From contig NZ_BMGK01000001.1 in the NCBI RefSeq assembly GCF_014640155.1, positions 186,001 through 250,000 of the forward strand: 64,000 bases of DNA, given 5' to 3'. Under the pieces are notes generated by a model. It did no database searches. It was given only the letters and a program-made list of their open reading frames with translations, and had not been told where the DNA came from. The stretch is from Planktosalinus lacus. GTDB taxonomy: Bacteria; Bacteroidota; Bacteroidia; Flavobacteriales; Flavobacteriaceae. The translations under genes and the position numbers were made by a program. Below are positions 61,191 to 64,000 of this stretch, piece by piece (within the stretch, counting starts at the first letter, position 1; every line of letters starts with the position of its first letter).

Positions 61191-61520
61191 TTATAACGAA
61201 AAACTTTCTCCACAGCCACAGGTTCTGTTTGCATTTGGGTTGTTGAACACAAACCCTTTTCCGTTTAAACCTCCACTGTATTCTAGTGTAGTGCCCACCA
61301 GATAAAGAAAACTTTTCTTGTCAATCACAATTTTGACGGCATTGTCTTCAAAAAGCTTGTCGTTTTCAAGGGTGTTGTTGTCAAAATTTAATTCATAGGA
61401 CAAGCCGGAACAACCACCACTTTTAACGCCTACTCTCACAAAGTCTGTTTCAACATGAAACCCCTCTTCAGCCATCAGCTGAGCGAGTTTTGTTTTAGCA
61501 GTATCACTTACTTTTATCAT
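61191..61520 (-). CDS. sufA: A-type Fe-S carrier (SufA/IscA-like)
   Basis: 109 residues with the three ligands of A-type carriers: Cys37 in KSGGCSGLSY, and Cys101 and Cys103 in RTCGCGESFSL at the end. The start is the ATG at 61520. A longer frame begins ten codons upstream and is unlikely because the promoter-like box lies just beyond. First gene of the suf operon. Confidence 0.95.
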   Translation of the reverse strand: MIKVSDTAKTKLAQLMAEEGFHVETDFVRVGVKSGGCSGLSYELNFDNNTLENDKLFEDNAVKIVIDKKSFLYLVGTTLEYSGGLNGKGFVFNNPNANRTCGCGESFSL

Positions 61521-61549
61521 CTTAAGTAGATTTGTTCTAAATAATGGCA

Positions 61550-61557
61550 CAAATATA
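61550..61557 (-). promoter_or_regulatory. -7-like box before the suf operon
   Basis: Minus strand reads TATATTTG followed by TG, 29 bases before the sufA ATG. No obvious iron-responsive site is visible nearby. Confidence 0.5.
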
Positions 61558-61645
61558 CAATTTTTATACTGTCTTTTGGTGTTAGATAAATTATAAAATT
61601 AGATGGGAGTATAGCTTTTTGTGATGGAAATAAAGGGTCAAAAAT

Positions 61646-62719
61646 CTATTCGTTGGGATCTTGAAAATCTGGATTATTGATAAACTCGGGGTCTGAAAGT
61701 GATAACAAAAACGCTTTTAAGTCTGCCTTGTCTTCTTCAGAAAGTTGTACACCGCCTTGAGCAACAGCTTTCATCAAAGGATCTATGGTTTCAGAAAACA
61801 CCAGTCCTTCGCTGTAGTGATTGATTACTTCTTCCAGGGTTTCAAAGCGGCCATCGTGCATATAAGGGGCAGTAAAAGCAAGATTTCTGAGCGAAGGTGC
61901 TTTAAATTTTCCGTTGTCACGGGGGTCGCCTGTTACACTGCCCAGTCCCAAATCTGTAAAGGATTCATCGAGGCCGTTGTTGTGAAACGTATTATCGGTC
62001 CAAAGAGGATTGAAGGAATTACCGTGACAATGGAAACAATCACCCCTATCTTCATCCATAAAAACATTGAAGCCGTTTAATTCTTGTGGTGTCAAAATGG
62101 TTTCACCTAAAAGATGGCGGTCAAAACGCGAATCTGCAGAGGTGAGCGTTCTTACAAATTGTGCAATTGCTTTTGTAACCAAAACAGAATCTATTGTGGA
62201 ACTTCCAAAAGCATCATTAAAAAGTGTTGGGTATTCATTGTGATTTTGAAGACTGGCCACAACATTGGGCCAGGTATTATTCATTTCAATTGGGTTTGTG
62301 ACCGGTTCAAAAATTTGTTTTTCGAGTGTTGTTGCGCTTCCGTTCCAGTTAAATTTTTCCTGGAAATTCCATGCTAAATTTTGAAGAGGCATGGAGTTTC
62401 TGAACCCTTCAATGCCGTCAATACCCACACTAAATTGAAGTGGATCTGAAAAAGCATTCTGTGGGCGGTGACAGTCTGCACAAGCTTGTGTGCCATTTCC
62501 GGACAGAACGGGGTCAAAAAATAATTTTCTTCCCAATGCGACACCTTCTTCAGTTTGTGGATTTGAAGCAGGAATTACAGGTTCAGATAAAAATTGGGAG
62601 AATAGTTCAGGTATTTCGAGGGGTTGTGGAGTTGCGACATATTCATTACTGTCGTCACTTGAATTACAGGCGACAATTGAAATAATTAAACCAAATAGTA
62701 TAACAACTTTTAAACGCAT
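61646..62719 (-). CDS. Di-haem cytochrome-c peroxidase family protein, MbnH-like lipoprotein
   Basis: Lipoprotein signal IISIVAC (Cys18). Two haem sites are present: Cys80-Ala-Asp-Cys83-His84 and Cys228-Phe-His-Cys231-His232. Later LRNLAFTAPYMHDGRFETLEEVINHY supplies the axial Met region. These enzymes reduce peroxide, or, in the MbnH branch, oxidise a Trp of the partner MbnP. The neighbouring MbnP-like gene, whose stop overlaps this ATG (TGATG), supports the MbnH reading. 357 residues, at the end of its operon. Confidence 0.88.
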   Translation of the reverse strand: MRLKVVILFGLIISIVACNSSDDSNEYVATPQPLEIPELFSQFLSEPVIPASNPQTEEGVALGRKLFFDPVLSGNGTQACADCHRPQNAFSDPLQFSVGIDGIEGFRNSMPLQNLAWNFQEKFNWNGSATTLEKQIFEPVTNPIEMNNTWPNVVASLQNHNEYPTLFNDAFGSSTIDSVLVTKAIAQFVRTLTSADSRFDRHLLGETILTPQELNGFNVFMDEDRGDCFHCHGNSFNPLWTDNTFHNNGLDESFTDLGLGSVTGDPRDNGKFKAPSLRNLAFTAPYMHDGRFETLEEVINHYSEGLVFSETIDPLMKAVAQGGVQLSEEDKADLKAFLLSLSDPEFINNPDFQDPNE

Positions 62720-63477
62720 CAGGGGGTCGTAATATCACCTAAACTAAATACTGTACCGCTATTATCATACATCATTTTTTGTGCTGTGTAGTTCATCATC
62801 AGTTCTGTGTTGAACTCATTCAAGTCCCAGGTGTGCGGGTTTTTAAACCATTCAGCAACATTCATATTGAATTCAAAAGTGGTGTTTTGATTTAACGTAA
62901 AGTCTGAAGAAAGATATACGGTTCTGTAATTTGCTTCATAGGTGTTTTCACCCACACGGGCAGTTCCCATATGATAATTGAAAGGTTGAGCACCTTCAGT
63001 AGTTTCATAAGTGCCGTCCATTTGTAAAAAATGGTAACCACCACCTAAATTTTCAGGCCAGTTCCAGGAAACTGAGTTTAGGTCTGCATAGGCACCAGAT
63101 ATATTGTATTGTTCATCGAGTCCCAATGTAAAGGAAATGACAGTATATTCTCCTTCAGGAATATTTGCATTGAAGGTAAAGTTTAAGGTTTCTTCATCTG
63201 ATAAATCAAAAAGTTGATATCCTGAGAGTTGTGTTGTTTGACCGTTTTCCTGGTAAAAAGTGATGTTTGAAACAATGTAACGCAAGCGGTCAAGTGACAA
63301 CTGGTCACCGTTTGCATTGGTATAAGTGGTTGAGCCAAAATCATCAAATGTTAGATTTTGATTGTCCCAGTTGTGGTTAAATTTGAATGATAAGTCAAGA
63401 TTATTTACTTTGTCATCATCACTACTGCAGGCACTAAATAGTGTAATTACCGCAAGTAGTATTAAGGTTTTTTTCAT
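62719..63477 (-). CDS. MbnP-like copper-binding lipoprotein
   Basis: Lipoprotein signal TLFSAC (Cys17) and an Asp-rich linker. The MbnP domain has LSFKFNHNWDNQNL, LDRLRYIVSNITFYQ, ISFTLGLDEQYN, VSWNWPENLGGGYHFLQMDG and YNYHM-like FNYHMGTARVG. In characterised MbnP a Trp is converted to kynurenine by MbnH and binds copper. Several Trp (VSWNWP) are candidates here. It is coupled to the MbnH-like gene and lies 6 bases after the repeat-protein gene. Confidence 0.85.
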   Translation of the reverse strand: MKKTLILLAVITLFSACSSDDDKVNNLDLSFKFNHNWDNQNLTFDDFGSTTYTNANGDQLSLDRLRYIVSNITFYQENGQTTQLSGYQLFDLSDEETLNFTFNANIPEGEYTVISFTLGLDEQYNISGAYADLNSVSWNWPENLGGGYHFLQMDGTYETTEGAQPFNYHMGTARVGENTYEANYRTVYLSSDFTLNQNTTFEFNMNVAEWFKNPHTWDLNEFNTELMMNYTAQKMMYDNSGTVFSLGDITTP

Positions 63478-63483
63478 TGTAGA

Positions 63484-64000
63484 TTACTTTAATTTTATTA
63501 ATAGAACGTCTTTTGACCCTTGATTATTGGGAATGTCAAAATCATTGCTTTCTGTGCTTCCCGTAAGGACAATATTTCCATTAGTTGTTAATATCCCTGA
63601 GTTACAAAACTCCAGATTACTACCTCCATAGTTTTTTTCAAAAATCAAATCTCCATTGGCATCGGTTATATTCAGCCAGAAGTCACTTTGGCCATAATTG
63701 GCAGAGACATCCTGGTCGTTGCTTCTGGAGGTTCCAAAAAGGATTAACTCCCCATTTTGTTTTTCAATTACTTTACGACCGGTGTCAAACTGTGCTCCAC
63801 CATAAGTTTGTTGCCACAGTAAATCTCCGGTTTCATTTATTTTTAACAACCATGAGTCTGCGTTTCCTTTTGAGTTTGTAACATCCTGATCGTTGCTTCT
63901 GGTGTCTCCCAGGATGAGGAAATTCCCATCATTGGTTTTTGAGATTGAATAAGCGATTTCAATTCCAGAGCCGCCGTAGTTTTTTTGCCATTCCATTGCT
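63484..64000 (-). CDS. Extracellular repeat protein, 5' end outside the window
   Basis: Open to the right edge of the window, so truncated at its N-terminus. The ATG near 63996 is internal. At least three repeats of about 50 residues share WQKNYGGSGIEIAYS, GNFLILGDTRSNDQDV, GELILFGTSRSNDQDV and GNIVLTGSTESNDFDI, with a following W-L-L/N-I-K strand, like bacterial beta-propeller repeats. It ends VLLIKLK without a sorting domain. It lies 6 bases upstream of the MbnP-like gene, so is likely co-transcribed. Confidence 0.75.
   Translation of the reverse strand, partial: AMEWQKNYGGSGIEIAYSISKTNDGNFLILGDTRSNDQDVTNSKGNADSWLLKINETGDLLWQQTYGGAQFDTGRKVIEKQNGELILFGTSRSNDQDVSANYGQSDFWLNITDANGDLIFEKNYGGSNLEFCNSGILTTNGNIVLTGSTESNDFDIPNNQGSKDVLLIKLK

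Noticed and set aside
1-64000. CRISPR arrays, tRNA or rRNA genes, insertion sequences, integrases, toxin-antitoxin pairs
   Set aside because: No direct-repeat array, transposase or integrase-like reading frame, terminal inverted repeat, or cloverleaf-like sequence was found by eye in the intergenic regions. A covariance-model tRNA scan would be the decisive check.

Overview
The window is AT-rich, gene-dense bacterial chromosome from a member of the Bacteroidota, most probably the family Flavobacteriaceae. Support for this comes from several lineage markers: PorZ and type IX secretion (T9SS) C-terminal sorting domains, an IPExxVDY-family gene directly before pyk, a THC0290_0291-family protein, the moxR-bat aerotolerance cluster, many short lipoprotein signal peptides ending in SC or AC, and -7-like promoter boxes of the form TAnnTTTG. 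I found no tRNA, rRNA, CRISPR array, insertion sequence, prophage or integrase. The window looks like core chromosome rather than an island. No stretch of more than 300 bases lacks a gene.

Layout. 1-4.2 kb: the end of an IPExxVDY gene, pyk, dinB on the other strand, then a Rossmann-fold protein overlapping a CYTH protein. 4.2-13.9 kb: a frameshifted periplasmic isoaspartyl peptidase, a CAP-domain lipoprotein, 3-hydroxyanthranilate dioxygenase with an ALDH7-type dehydrogenase, several secreted or outer-membrane proteins, a phosphatase paired with an AlbA_2-domain protein, and an SDR enzyme. 14.0-23.1 kb: a complete moxR-DUF58-membrane protein-batA-batB-batC-batD-batE cluster. 23.2-26.6 kb: a DUF2490 protein, two beta-carbonic anhydrases (one lipoprotein, one cytoplasmic) and CvpA. 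26.7-37.9 kb: pheS with two conserved unknown genes, gpsA, a yheT-yicC-gmk-nadD operon, a thioesterase, a DMT transporter, an ArsC-like protein, a DUF3298 lipoprotein and a cystathionine gamma-synthase/lyase. 38.1-45.0 kb: gdhA, then porZ-recO-TonB receptor, tightly packed. 45.0-50.2 kb: ileS, a DksA-like gene and lspA, with a DUF2752-dispanin pair on the other strand. 50.2-53.1 kb: 5-FCL, an AstE/AspA-type hydrolase, rimK and a DUF785 retropepsin-like protein. 53.2-61.5 kb: an extended suf operon (sufA, sufB, a lipoprotein, sufC, sufD, sufS, a META-domain lipoprotein, sufE, a DUF59 protein, DUF2480), followed by DUF3078. 61.6-64.0 kb: a MbnH-like di-heme peroxidase, a MbnP-like lipoprotein and a truncated repeat protein.

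How the genes work together. The bat cluster, the suf operon and the carbonic anhydrase pair are coherent multi-gene systems. PorZ delivers anionic lipopolysaccharide for T9SS cargo, and other genes here carry T9SS sorting tails or are predicted outer-membrane proteins. MbnP and MbnH form a known copper-binding protein and modifying-enzyme pair. DUF785-RimK-AstE looks like a peptide-bond making and breaking module whose target is unknown. The best leads for a second look are that module, the GXHH signature in IleRS, the inverted repeat over the nbaC start codon, the MbnP/MbnH pair with a repeat-protein partner, the orphan terminator in the gpsA-nadD gap, and the frameshifted isoaspartyl peptidase. 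I did not see a clear-cut new defence or mobile system.
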